Assembly (NCBI RefSeq): GCF_011397635.1
Contig: NC_064758.1
Location: 21,784,513 to 21,848,512 of the forward strand
Direction of reading: 5' to 3'
Source: Epinephelus fuscoguttatus
Taxonomy: Eukaryota; Chordata; Actinopteri; Perciformes; Serranidae
Length of the DNA: 64,000 nucleotides
In this document: positions 24,693 to 34,859 of the stretch, in pieces
Position numbering within the stretch: the first letter of the stretch is position 1
Layout: each line of letters opens with the position of its first letter
The notes under the pieces: model-generated
What the model saw: only the letters and a program-made list of their open reading frames with translations
What the model was told of the DNA's origin: nothing
The model's database searches: none
Program-made: the position numbers and the translations under genes

Positions 24693-26111
24693 CTACAGCT
24701 CTGGTACAGTTTTGTAGCAGTTCTCTGAGACATGTAGCTCATTGTTCAGCTGTTGCCGCTGTATGAACTCTGAGGTTTCCTCAAGGATCTGCCCTGGGAT
24801 GTGGAAGTCAGCTGGCGTGTTCTGCTGAACAGCTGATTCCTGAAGGCCCTCATTCTCTGGCTCCTCTGGGCTGGCTCTGCTGTGAGAGTTGCAGGGCTCC
24901 AGATTGCATCCAGTGCCCTGAAGGAACTGCAAAAAGTTCTCCTCAATAGACGCCTCGCGGCTGGGCAGCTGCTCCCCTTCGCCGGGCCCAGCCCGCTTGA
25001 AGAGACAAGCCAGGTGGCGGCCCAGCTCCTCACGAATCTGCCGGTTCAGGCAGCCGTAGAAGAAGGGGTTGGAGGTGAAGCAGAAATAGCCAATCCATGT
25101 GACCACGTCCTCCAGCTGGGCCAGCGAGGTGGGAGAGGTAGACGCCACAGCCGAGTAAAGGTGGAAGGAGAAATATGGCAGCCAGCAGCAGAGGAACTGG
25201 CCTCCCACCGCCACCAGGACCACCGCAGCCTTCCCGCCGCTGAAGGTCCTCTGAGGGGTGGTGCGGACACCAGTTCCACCGAGGCTGGCCGCCATGGTGG
25301 AGTGACTACTGATGGACTCAGACCGTTGTCGTGGCGTGTCCATCCAAGTGGGAAGGGGGCCGTGCTGCATGGCTGCTACCCGCGCCACCTTGAACATGTT
25401 GCAGTAGACGATCAGAATGATCAGCATGGGGCACAGAAAATAGATGAATGTAAAGAAGACCATGAAAAGCAGCCGTGTGGTCCTGCCTCCCGTCCAGTGT
25501 AGAGAGCAGTGTCTCTGACCCTGAACGAGGAGTGAAGGAGTCCCTCCACCTTGGCTCCCCTGGAGCAGCCATCCCAGGAGAGGCAGCACTGACATAACAA
25601 CAGCTTTAATCCAGATTCCCACTAGTACCATCACCACCACCCCCACTGTCATCTTCACCTCGTGACGCATGGGGTGGACAATGTAGTAGTAGCGCTCCAC
25701 ATTGATGGCACAGATGGTGAGGATGGCAGCGCTCACTAGACACACACTCAAGCAGAGGTAGCTCCGACACAGCGCCTCGTCCACCAGGATTCGGTCTGAC
25801 AGCATCCCCAGAGGCATCAACACCAGTGCTGCCAGCAGGTCCACCAGACACAGGTGGAACACGAAGGCAAACTTGCGCAGCTGTGGCGTTTTGGTGATGA
25901 CAATCATCACAGCCAAGTTCCCCACCACTGCCAGCACATCAATGATGAGCATGGCGCACAGCGCCAAGGACTGGTTCACATCTATCCCACCTCGGCTGCT
26001 TAAGACCGGCTTGGTCACGTTAGAGATGTTCGAGTGCAGCGAGTCTGGAAACACGGGTAGGCCCTGGAGAGACGTGTTCCAGGAGGGGCTCGGTGTGACA
26101 GGACGCTCCAT
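24693..26111 (-). CDS. gpr61: G protein-coupled receptor 61 (orphan class A GPCR), complete
   Basis: Plasma-membrane orphan receptor, reported in mammals as constitutively Gs-active and linked to feeding and body weight. The 472-residue intronless CDS has an extracellular N-terminus with four N-glycosylation sequons (N12, N28, N31, N46) and seven helices at roughly 47-72, 82-105, 115-140, 153-179, 212-238, 295-318 and 336-352. Class A landmarks are N65 (TM1), D91 (TM2), Cys115-Cys202 as the TM3-ECL2 disulphide pair, ERY at 139-141 instead of DRY, CWLPY at 309-313 and NPFFY at 348-352. Loop 3 (AAMQHGPLPTW, PRQRSES) and the tail (SREASIEENFLQFLQGTGC; FHIPGQILEETSEF) match GPR61 as I recall it and exclude the shorter GPR62. 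Human GPR61 is 451 residues. The first Met gives the expected N-terminus. Same strand as gnai3. Confidence 0.96.
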   Translation of the reverse strand: MERPVTPSPSWNTSLQGLPVFPDSLHSNISNVTKPVLSSRGGIDVNQSLALCAMLIIDVLAVVGNLAVMIVITKTPQLRKFAFVFHLCLVDLLAALVLMPLGMLSDRILVDEALCRSYLCLSVCLVSAAILTICAINVERYYYIVHPMRHEVKMTVGVVVMVLVGIWIKAVVMSVLPLLGWLLQGSQGGGTPSLLVQGQRHCSLHWTGGRTTRLLFMVFFTFIYFLCPMLIILIVYCNMFKVARVAAMQHGPLPTWMDTPRQRSESISSHSTMAASLGGTGVRTTPQRTFSGGKAAVVLVAVGGQFLCCWLPYFSFHLYSAVASTSPTSLAQLEDVVTWIGYFCFTSNPFFYGCLNRQIREELGRHLACLFKRAGPGEGEQLPSREASIEENFLQFLQGTGCNLEPCNSHSRASPEEPENEGLQESAVQQNTPADFHIPGQILEETSEFIQRQQLNNELHVSENCYKTVPEL

Positions 26112-26363
26112 GAGAGGATGGGATAAGGAGGAGAGAGTCTGCTGAACTTCACGGGCCCATCACCCATCCTCCCCTGTTATAGGGTGTCACTGAGAAGCTC
26201 AGGCGGTGGTGTCTGTCATGGCAGCTGGAGCTGTGCAGGCCCTGACCCCCAGTAGATTTTAGCCTGGAGCTCTGCAGACGATCACAGGAGTTCTCACTCA
26301 GTTCCTCATAACTTTTAGTGAAGCTGTCCTTCTCTCTCCAATATGACCTTCAGATGGAAAGAT
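26112..26363 (-). other. gpr61: gpr61 5'UTR part of coding exon, with upstream splice acceptor
   Basis: On the minus strand TTCTCTTTCATTTCAG ends at 26364, a strong acceptor 252 bases before the ATG. This implies an upstream non-coding exon, as is usual for intronless-CDS GPCR genes. That exon and the promoter were not located. Confidence 0.6.
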
Positions 26364-28425
26364 CTGAAATGAAAGAGAACGTCCTGGTTAAAAGTAGGCA
26401 CAGGTGAAGGTTTATGTATCAGGTTGATGATGCATTCAAGTGTATTTCATGAATTATTACACCGGAGGTCACTAATAGATGGAAATCTACTAAGAAATTA
26501 TATATTTTTAAGAATATAATGTGACCAGAACATTGACAAAATATAGGGCGGCAGGTTGTCTAAAATATTTGACAGCTTGATAGATTTGCCATATAAAAAA
26601 AACACCTAAATCATTTTTTTCTCAGAGTACAAATACACCATGCAAACATTAGAGAGAAAATCCCTTAAAACCATCAGTCTAATCTACTGTTAATACAAAT
26701 ACTGACACTTATATCAAAATGCAGAAAATGGCTTTAATTGCACTCCTTTGTAAAAACATGATATTATTTCTGTTTCTGTTGCTTTTGTGCTGTAGCTGTG
26801 AAGCTGTCAGACTTGATGCAGTCTGCACTCACTTGTAGCCTGGGTCATAATTCACTACATATTTGACATCTGCATCCTCAGATGTGTGTTTTCAGGGCAG
26901 CCGGTGCCCGGGGGAGAAGCTAACAGCACAGAGTGGACCATATGTTGCCCTTAACAGAGTCAAGAAGCAAACTGGACGGGCGAATAAACTGCGAAACTCA
27001 GCACTACAGAGCTCCCTGCTGTCTGACATGAGAAGATCAATAAATCATATTACTGTAATCATGACATGAAAAATATAAATTGTTTAGCTTCCTACTAAGT
27101 TATGGGAAAATACATTCTGAAAGGCTGAATACTCTTCTGGATAAAACAACTGTAGCTACATTAAATTATAATCTAAAATGAATGTAAACAGTGGCAGAGT
27201 GCCTTCAGCAGTGTGTGTTTGTGTGGCCAGTGGAGAAGTCGAGAGGCCCTGCGCTGTGTTTACTGTTACAACCTCACCCGGACACAACCCCACACACTGT
27301 AAAAGCCGTGGAACGAGCACTGAGGCTTTTGGTACATTTCCATATGCTGCACACCTGCATGTGCAAGTTTTCCATTTCACAAGTGTGACAGGCTTCATCC
27401 CTGCGAGGCGCCTGTTGTTTTGCTGCCCACATACACACGCCGCGCACGACAATCACCAGGCAGACGCAGGCGTACGTAGGTGGCCTTTGCCGAATAGGTC
27501 AAAGGGTTACAGTCACCTTCAGCCCAATAAAACAACCAATAAACAACAACATCTCGGCTGTGATGCAGCAATAAGCAGCTCTCTGGAGATTTAAGTCTAA
27601 TCAGCACTGATGGTTTTATTGCGCTCTGGTGTCCAGGGTCACTTTGGTGCTCCCTGCTTAAGATATTATCACCACAACTCTGCATGGCCTTGTATTACAC
27701 AAAAAAAATCCCATTAAGAAGCATCCAAATTGGAGAATTGTGCCTGTTATCTGTTTTAAAGTTGATTTTATCAAATCAAAACCACACAAACAGAACTATT
27801 TGAAGTGATAAAAGAGAAAAATAGATGCTCACATGCAGCACAGCCTCCCATTTGATGTAATTAAATCAATGAGAGAAGTACAATTTAAAGTCAAACTCTG
27901 CCTCAGAAGCAATGAAATTCGCACCAAAGCTAGAAATTAAGATTGCAGCAGAATCTCACCAGCTGCCGAATGGAAACCATATGACCCAATAACATGCACA
28001 TGACACAGTGTTTATTGTGAGAGAACTAGCCTGTTGTTCAAGTGTCCCTTTTTCTTTACAAAGCACTTTCACTCCTCAGCAGCAACACACAAAGGACAAC
28101 CAGGAGTTTAAATTAACATACGAGATCTCTCCTCAGAAATGTCCTTTGACACACATACACAAAGAGAACATGATGAAATTAAAGGCTAGCTTTATTATCG
28201 TCCTCTTGAGTCAGATGTTGCTCTTTACACCTTCCCAGCATCCTCACATCCACGCATTAAAACCCACACACCTCCCCACACACTCCGATAATAGGGCAGG
28301 TGTGTGTGGAGATGTGTGTGATGATAAGTCGGTGACATACCTCAGTCTGGAGAGGGCTGCTTCCTCCTGTGCAGGTTCACAGTCTACTGAAGGAGAGCCG
28401 ACCTGTTTCGCTTTCTCTCCCCCCA

Positions 28426-28454
28426 ACACACACACACACACACACACACACACA
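28426..28454 (+). repeat. (CA)n microsatellite
   Basis: Uninterrupted CA run, followed shortly by an imperfect (GA)n tract at 28480-28515. Confidence 0.95.
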
Positions 28455-28731
28455 GCAAACAGACACACACCACGTCACAGAGAGATAGAGAGAGAAAGAG
28501 AGAGGAGAGAGGGGCGCTCCTGTGTCTCCTCCTCACCTGGCCCCTTTCATCTAATCATCACCTCCCATCCAGCCAAGCTGACCGCCCCCCTCCCCATCCC
28601 TTCAAACACACACCTCCCTCTCATCAGCTCTCCTCCAGACAGGTCTTCGTATCAGGTGGGAGAGCAGGAGCAGGAAGAAGAGGTGGCACCCAAAAAATAT
28701 GAGAAGAGGGCTCCTGTCTTCCAGCCTGTGG

Positions 28732-28766
<35 letters not shown>

Positions 28767-28775
28767 CACACACAC
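28732..28775 (+). repeat. (CA)n microsatellite with one CG interruption
   Basis: A 44-bp CA run with a single A-to-G change near 28760. Confidence 0.95.
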
Positions 28776-30104
28776 TTTCATACACACATGTACTGTCTCC
28801 GGCACGCGCCCAGGGCAACTGCAGAGCCGTGCAGAGCAGACAGGCAGGCGGCGGGTGGGCAGGCAGCACCCAGCCTCCCCTGCTCTCCACTGGGTCTTAG
28901 TGCCTCACTTCCTCTGGGCTCCTCATGGAGGTATGGCTCTGATTTTCAACCCCTGCATCTGATCTCCCTGCAGGTCACACCAGGTCCCACTAACGCAAAA
29001 GTTGCCAACAATTAGGAAAGAAAATCACCTTTATCCTCTGGATCAGCATTTCTCTGATTCTCTGTCTCCTTATATGCTCAGCTGGCCAAGATCTCCCTCC
29101 ATGTACGATCCGGCAAAAGCCCTCTCACGAGGCTGGATTATTGATTCACACAGAGGAAAAGAATCCCAGTGGTTAATGTTAATGACCTGAGATTAACATT
29201 TACAAAAGCCCGGCCCACACAACATACATATTATTACGTTTACTCAACTATTTCCTGCCCTGAGGACTGACTTTGTTTACCACTGGAGTGTGAGGTGTAG
29301 GACTGAGCAATTCACGTGTTGATCTCAACAATATCTCAACTCCATCTGAGAATTGTTAACACACATGGAGAAATATTAGTATTCAGTTTGTTATTATTAG
29401 GTGTAAAATTGAGAATGTCGCACATTAACACTGGATAGTATGTGGATTTTGTGTACGCGAGAAATGCCTGGATGTATATGACACTAGCAAGGATTTCTGA
29501 GCATGAGACATGAGCTTACTGGACATACTCAACTGAGGGAAATAGGTTTTGTCTCCACACTGAGACACATATGAAACAGGGGGTTTGGGGATCCTTCGCC
29601 AGAAAATTGTGAGCACGAAAGACTTTATTTTCTGCACTCAGGTGAATTTTTATGTACCAACTTGTGCCTTTTTTTGCATCAATTTGTGGTGTGAATGTCT
29701 TTGCTACTCTCATGCTTTTACTAGGGGACAAATGCACATGTTTTAACTATTGAGGGGAACATGTCCTGTACGCCCCTCTGGAATTCTACACGTATATGTG
29801 TTCAACTATCCATGAGTGCATTGTGCTTCTTCAGATGGCATAACGGCAGGCAACGGCTGAGATTCTGAGCCTGCCTACAGGCTTTGAAGAGTATTTGAAG
29901 ATGTGAGAGCCGCTGGCCGGGTCAGATCAGCCTTCAGTCATGTGATACAGTCATGTTGCTTGAGTATACTTCAGTTTCAACAGTCTTTTAGTAATAGCAT
30001 ACCGAATTTTAGGCAGTATGCAGTACATATATTCTAAATATGTAGTATGTTAGTATGTGGTTATGCAAATAGGTGGTTTTAGGACTAAAGGATTGATCAA
30101 AAAT

Positions 30105-30660
30105 AATTATTGATAATGGAAAGGAGTCTTAAGTGCAACACACACTGCCGCCGGCGTGGCGCTGTGGCCGTCAAGTGCCGCCCCCCAACACACATTGGCA
30201 GCGGCGCGCAGCCGACACTAAAGTGTATTTCCCACCCCAGCCCACTAGGTGGCTGTACTTGCACTAGTTGCCAACGGTTGCCAACTGCTAGTAACGGAAG
30301 AAGAAGAGGAAAAACTTTGAGGCAACAACAACTTGGATTTCATGGGTGAGTTTCTTATCAAAATCGTCTTATTAAAAATTTGAAAACCTTAATAACGTTA
30401 AGCATCCAGATACCCCTTTGAAAGCTGCCAAAAAAAAGAACCCCACAATTGACTAGCTTAAAACGTTTAACTAACGTTTTTTATTCTCCTAGCAACCGGA
30501 GTTGATACTACGGTGGCCGAGACGTACATAAAAGGCTTTTCTCGCAGCGCTGGCTGCGCTGGAAATAGAGCAGTGGGCTGAAGCAAAGCGGTGTGGTGCG
30601 GCGCGTCGGCGGGCGCTAGTGTAGGTTTGTTCATAGAATATAATGGAGGCGGACATTTTG
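30105..30660. mobile_element. GC-rich unclassified insert with weak inverted ends
   Basis: Two CpG-dense blocks in otherwise AT-rich sequence: ACACTGCCGCCGGCGTGGCG (about 30138) and, inverted, ACACTAGCGCCCGCCGACGC (about 30605-30624). The inverted similarity of the blocks suggests the two ends of one DNA element. Exact boundaries and target duplication were not determined. Confidence 0.4.
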
Positions 30661-30699
30661 ACGCGTTGGAGCCCTTGTGAGAGCAAGTGGCGATCTCTG

Positions 30700-31645
30700 G
30701 GGCTTAAAAAATGAAGCCAACATGTAAATGTCAAAAAGTGCAGTTTCTTGAATGGCCACTTGAGGCTGGCTCCACAACAGCGTCAGTCCCCATAGACAAT
30801 GTAGCCTGGAAGACCAGACATAAGCTCAACAGTCTGTTTTGCTCTCTGTATCAGTCTGGACTCAGTTCTGCCCCAAACGCTTTTAGCAGGCAAGAGAATT
30901 CGCCTTGACAGACAAACTCCTTCAGCCAGTCAGTGTAACAAAACACTGGAGAACATCTTTATCATAAATGGAACCAATTGATAAATCAAGCTTTTGCTAA
31001 ATCTAGTAGGAAGAATGGTGAAAACGTCTTTTCCTCGGAAAAACTCTGTGAGTGCATACTCTTGTTCTTGTGTAATTGTTGTTATTGACTCTATTTACCC
31101 AATAACTTCACTTATTGCTGTGTTTACTCTACAAACATTAGAGGTAGCCCTTGTTGCTTCAGGAACCGCCACTGTTCTGCAAGTTGTGGCCTGCATTCTA
31201 CATCATCAACTACAATATAGTCCCTGAATGGCTGTTTACGTTGTCAACTATAGTGCAGATCCCTGATTGACCGTGATCGGATTTCAATTTCTGGACAGCG
31301 TTTGGGGCGGCAGCGACTTCAGACTGGTACATAGAGCAAAATAGAACATTGAGCTCATGTCATCAGGATGGTCTTACCTCACCAATAGCAGAAGTAAACA
31401 TGTTTACAGCCTGGTACAAAAACAGTTTTGGTCTCGATAGCTAATTTCAACATCCATTTTATCACATATTTAAGGGCGGGTCAGCTGGAGTGACAGGCTG
31501 TCTGCAAGGTGTCAGATCCATTAAAAAACAAAACAAAATGGCGACAGCTTAAATGCCAAACTCAAGGCTTAAAAACAGGAGTCCAAAAAAAACAGTGGCA
31601 ACATGATGGTTGCATCCATTGTGTTACAATGCAGTCTGTGATGAG
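30700..31645 (+). repeat. dispersed repeat family A, copy 2, split by an insertion
   Basis: The left part (30700-30800) has ATGAAGCCAACATGTAAATG and GCCACTTGAGGCTGGCTCCA. The right part (31385-31640) has AGTAAACATGTTTACAGCCT, TGACAGGCTGTCTGCAAGG and AAAATGGCGACAGC. In the 49070-49350 copy the corresponding blocks are adjacent, so the intervening segment here is an insertion. Confidence 0.7.
30800..31385. mobile_element. about 580-bp MITE with long inverted ends, inserted in family A repeat
   Basis: Left end GTAGCCTGGAAGACCAGACA ... AAGCTCAACAGTCTGTTTTG, CTCTCTGTATCAGTCTGGAC, GCCCCAAACGCT. The right end, reverse complemented, has GGTAAGACCATCC ... GAGCTCAATGTTCTATTTTG, CTCTATGTACCAGTCTGAAG, GCCCCAAACGCT. 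Arms are about 80-90 bp. No ORF is plausible. Boundaries are good to about 10 bp. Confidence 0.7.
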
Positions 31646-32886
31646 AGTCATGAAAACATCAGATAATAAAGCTTTAACATTTTTATGGGACAGATAAACC
31701 TGAGCTTATTTGCAATTCATTTCAATTAAAAGGTGCATAATATCTCAATCCATTCATGTGAACATATGAGGTAACAATTTTGCAAATGCAGTGACGAATG
31801 ATGAAAAAAACAACAACCCCATAAGACAAGATAGAAGATTTTCCACAGGCCAAATGTGTGTAGGCTGAAGCTGTACAGCTTATTACGCCTACTCTTCTCA
31901 GAATACACAACCTATTTGGCATCAAAAGTAATATCAGACAAAAATATCTAAGGTTAAGTAATGTTTGGATTGATTCCAGCCCCACTGTTTGAATTAGAGA
32001 AGAGATGGTAGTTTGAGAGCTTTTACAGCAGAAATTTTATGAATAAAATTAGATGATAAGGACAGAAATTGTCTGTGTTTTCCCTTAAATCTGGTCATGT
32101 TTGGGGATATGTTATTTGGTTCAGTATCTTATTTTGGGGTCAGACTCTTGTAAACAGGTTGGCCCACTGTTGCTGCCTCTGGCTCATGTGCTCTGTTGTT
32201 TTCTCTGTGAATCATACTTTTAGTAATCGTGCCAACTGAGATGATTTAATAACAATGTGTTCTGGACACAAGAGGTGACCTTTAATGTATGGAGGAGGCC
32301 GTTCAATCTGTCAGCTCTTCTCATTTTTACCACTGTTACTGTATTTTACTGTGTATATCCCCTTTGTTTTCCATCCTACGGCATATCGGCTTTATTTTTA
32401 GGTTTTCTTGTCTCGATTGACGCCTTGAAAATTGTTTATTCCTCCCTCAGGATTTGCATGAATGAACTGTCCCACACATCAGTGTGTGACATCTCTCTTT
32501 CATGCAGTGTATTTCCTGAGGGATTCATTCATCAGTGCAAGAGCAGCTCCACCAACGCTGATTAGTTCTCTGAGTCACTGCTTCTTGTTACTGATAAATC
32601 AATTGGTAAATTGATCTAAGTACTGTTCAACTGAGGTTACCTGACATGAACCAGCACTGTGTTGTTGTTTCTGGGGTGGATTTTGGAGTGGGGATAGTTT
32701 GATAATCACACTGTGGGCTGCTGCGGTCGCTCATATGATCTATACAGTAGAAGGCAGAAGGTTTGTGTGTTTTAATGTTTAACATCTAAGATGTGATAGA
32801 GATACTACTGAGGTATTTGGAAGAAGGAAACTGAGCATAGAGGAGTCTTTGTGTTTGTTTATGCTCCACTCTTCAAGTTCTGTGTG

Positions 32887-32890
<4 letters not shown>

Positions 32891-32939
<49 letters not shown>

Positions 32940-32947
32940 CACGTGTG
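32891..32947 (+). repeat. (GT)n(GC)n microsatellite
   Basis: About 42 bp of GT followed by GCGCGCGCAC, alternating purine-pyrimidine throughout, so a potential Z-DNA tract. Confidence 0.95.
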
Positions 32948-33218
32948 TATCCTATGACTGCGCTCGTGTCTGAGGTGTTGAATAATGACAAAAATAGCAG
33001 ATACTTGCTCATGCCAGCAGCACCAATCACAGAGGAGGGAAATACAATGGTTTCCATGGAAACCCTGACTTCAGCCTCCCTGCTTGCCTTCACCCCCACC
33101 CCCCCACCTGCACCACCTCCACTCCCACCTTCATCCCACCCCTCCTACCTCCCCTCACCACCACCACCCCCCCAGTCCACCCACAGCAGATAAGGAAAGT
33201 GCATCTGCCTCGGAGCAC

Positions 33219-33257
33219 AAACACACACACTCACACACACTCACACACACACACACT
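33219..33257 (+). repeat. imperfect (CA)n microsatellite
   Basis: CA run interrupted by TCACACAC repeats. Confidence 0.9.
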
Positions 33258-33736
33258 GCATGCATTACCAGCCATTAGGAGTGCTCAGTGTGTTTTGCAG
33301 CCACATTGGGTCGGTGATTATTCTCAGCTTCCCTTCTCCATATTTAACTGAACACAGGTGGGCTGATTCATGCTCAATTACAGCTGCTGATCTAATATTG
33401 TTTTCCACTGTCATCTCAGCTCTTGTCAGTAGGGGGAGCTCTCACATTTAACAAGTAACTGCAGCACACAGAAAATATTCCTCTTATTGGGCACACCAAC
33501 ACCAAAAAGGCCCACTGAGTTATGCTTATGGAGCTGTACTTAAATGACTTTAGTTCTTCATACGGTTGCACTGGTGTGTCATCAGCACAGCCATTAAAGG
33601 TCCACTGTGTAGTATTTTGGGGGAATGGAATATTGTAAGTATGTTTTCGTTAGTGTGTAATCACCTGAAAATAAGAATTGCTGTGTTTTTGTTGCCTTAT
33701 AATGGGCTGTTTATATCTACTTAGGGAGCAGATCCT

Positions 33737-34490
33737 CATCAAAGAGGTTAACAAAAGGAGAAGGCACAGCGTCACATCACGTCATATCACTGGGGTACAA
33801 GTTGTACCCCAGGCTCAATAGCTGCCACACTATCATAGAATACTGGGATGATTGATTTGTTTCACTGAGGTGTCTGCAGTCGGCACAATTACAACTCTGT
33901 AATTTTGGAAAAAGTGCGTAATAAAAGACCATAAATACATGCTGTCTGTATGAAACTGTTCTATTGTAAATCAGCTCGGCCAGCATTTGTTTGTGGGGCC
34001 CATGTTGGTAGTAAATGGGTTGAAAAATGGGCCCTATATGGAATTATCCATGGGTTCCATATTGATCCCATGGCAGCTGGCAACATTGATGGCCTTACCC
34101 AAGTGGACCCCACATGGTTATGTTAAGGCCACTGGATACCAAGTGGGTATGAGCCCAAAATGGGCATCATATCTGGGGTCCACTTGGGTAAACCCACCCA
34201 TGTGGGCAGTTGGTATGGGGCCAATATGTAGCCCATGAACAATCATATAGAGCCCATTTTTCAAGCCATTTACTACCCATATGGGCCCCAGGTATGAATG
34301 TTGGCTGGGAGTTGCTGTCCAGTTGAGTAAACTTAAAACTTGGCCGAGCACACCCAAAGAGCATTATATATTTCTAGCACCATCTGCTGTAACCCTCCAA
34401 TGTCACAACTCCAGTTACACTGTGTATGTGTCATACATCATTGCTCCCATGAGGTCAAAGACCATATCCTGGCCTTTAGTTAACAGCCCT
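33737..34490. mobile_element. insertion inside family C MITE, flanked by GATCCT
   Basis: GATCCT occurs immediately left (33731-33736) and right (34491-34496) of the inserted segment, consistent with a target duplication. The ends are weakly inverted: GAGGTTAACAAAAGG near the left and, reverse complemented, GCTGTTAACTAAAGG near the right. No ORF. It encloses the foldback at 33977-34310. Confidence 0.6.
33977..34310. repeat. foldback (hairpin) repeat
   Basis: Left arm GGGGCCCATGTTGGTAGTAA then ATGGGTTGAAAAATGGGCCC; the right arm reverse complemented reads GGGGCCCATATGGGTAGTAA then ATGGCTTGAAAAATGGGCTC. Inner parts also pair (ACCCAAGTGGACCCCA with TGGGGTCCACTTGGGT). Most of the 330 bp can fold into one long imperfect hairpin. 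A further inverted pair, GCTCGGCCA (33974) and TGGCCGAGC (34341), lies at or outside the ends. Confidence 0.8.
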
Positions 34491-34859
34491 GATCCTGGTC
34501 CATAGACTCCACCTTGTTGCGCCTCCATGTTTCTTCAGTAGCCCAGCATGGACAAACCAAATACTGGCCATTGGCTACTGGAGTTAGCAGTGCCTCTGCA
34601 ATGAGCAACTTCAGAATAACCCTGACTGTTTATCGTTGAACTGCTTTATTCAGTGTTTTTTATTGGTTCTAATCACCTGGCCTGTTTGTTTTCGAGAGGA
34701 AGTGACCTCTGTGGATAATTCAGCTCCCTCTATGAACCTCCTGAACTATGAACACTGCAGGATTTCTAACCTGGAGAAGTTTCAGCTGGTTGCTATCTGC
34801 AATCCTCAAAGCTAGATAACACTAAATCCCCCTAAATCTCACACACTGCTCCTTTAAAT

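Larger units (their letters stand above)
26364..30100. other. gene-poor region upstream of gpr61
   Basis: No gene supported. The gpr61 non-coding first exon is probably somewhere here. 28.2-28.8 kb is rich in CA and GA simple repeats, which produce long spurious open frames. The rest shows nothing recognisable. Confidence 0.6.
31645..33593. other. intergenic, no gene seen
   Basis: AT-rich unique-looking sequence with a (GT)n/(GC)n microsatellite at 32891, a C-rich polypyrimidine stretch at 33085-33175 and (CA)n at 33219. Nothing else recognised. Confidence 0.6.
33598..34853. mobile_element. family C TTAA MITE, second copy, split by a nested insertion
   Basis: Flanked by TTAA at 33594-33597 and 34854-34857, with ends AGGTCCACTGTGTAGTATTT and, reverse complemented, AGGAGCAGTGTGTGAGATTT. 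The left part carries GTGTAATCACCTGAAAATAA and GGGCTGTTTATATCTACTTA; the right part carries TCAGTAGCCCAGCATGGACA, AAGTTTCAGCTGGTTGCTAT and AGATAACACTAAAT. These are contiguous in the 328-bp copy at 23933-24260. Here about 750 bp are inserted between them. Confidence 0.82.

Noticed and set aside
24882..25502. 206-codon plus-strand frame
   Set aside because: Antisense shadow of the gpr61 coding sequence.
28008..29015. 335-codon plus-strand open frame
   Set aside because: It runs through CA and GA microsatellites (THTHTHTH and REIERERERR stretches), has no recognisable domain, no splice context and frames open on both strands. An artefact of simple repeats.
33987..34357. Plus and minus frames rich in Gly/Pro/Trp/Asn (MLVVNGLKNGPYM-like)
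   Set aside because: Both strands give the same words because the DNA is a foldback; not a protein gene.
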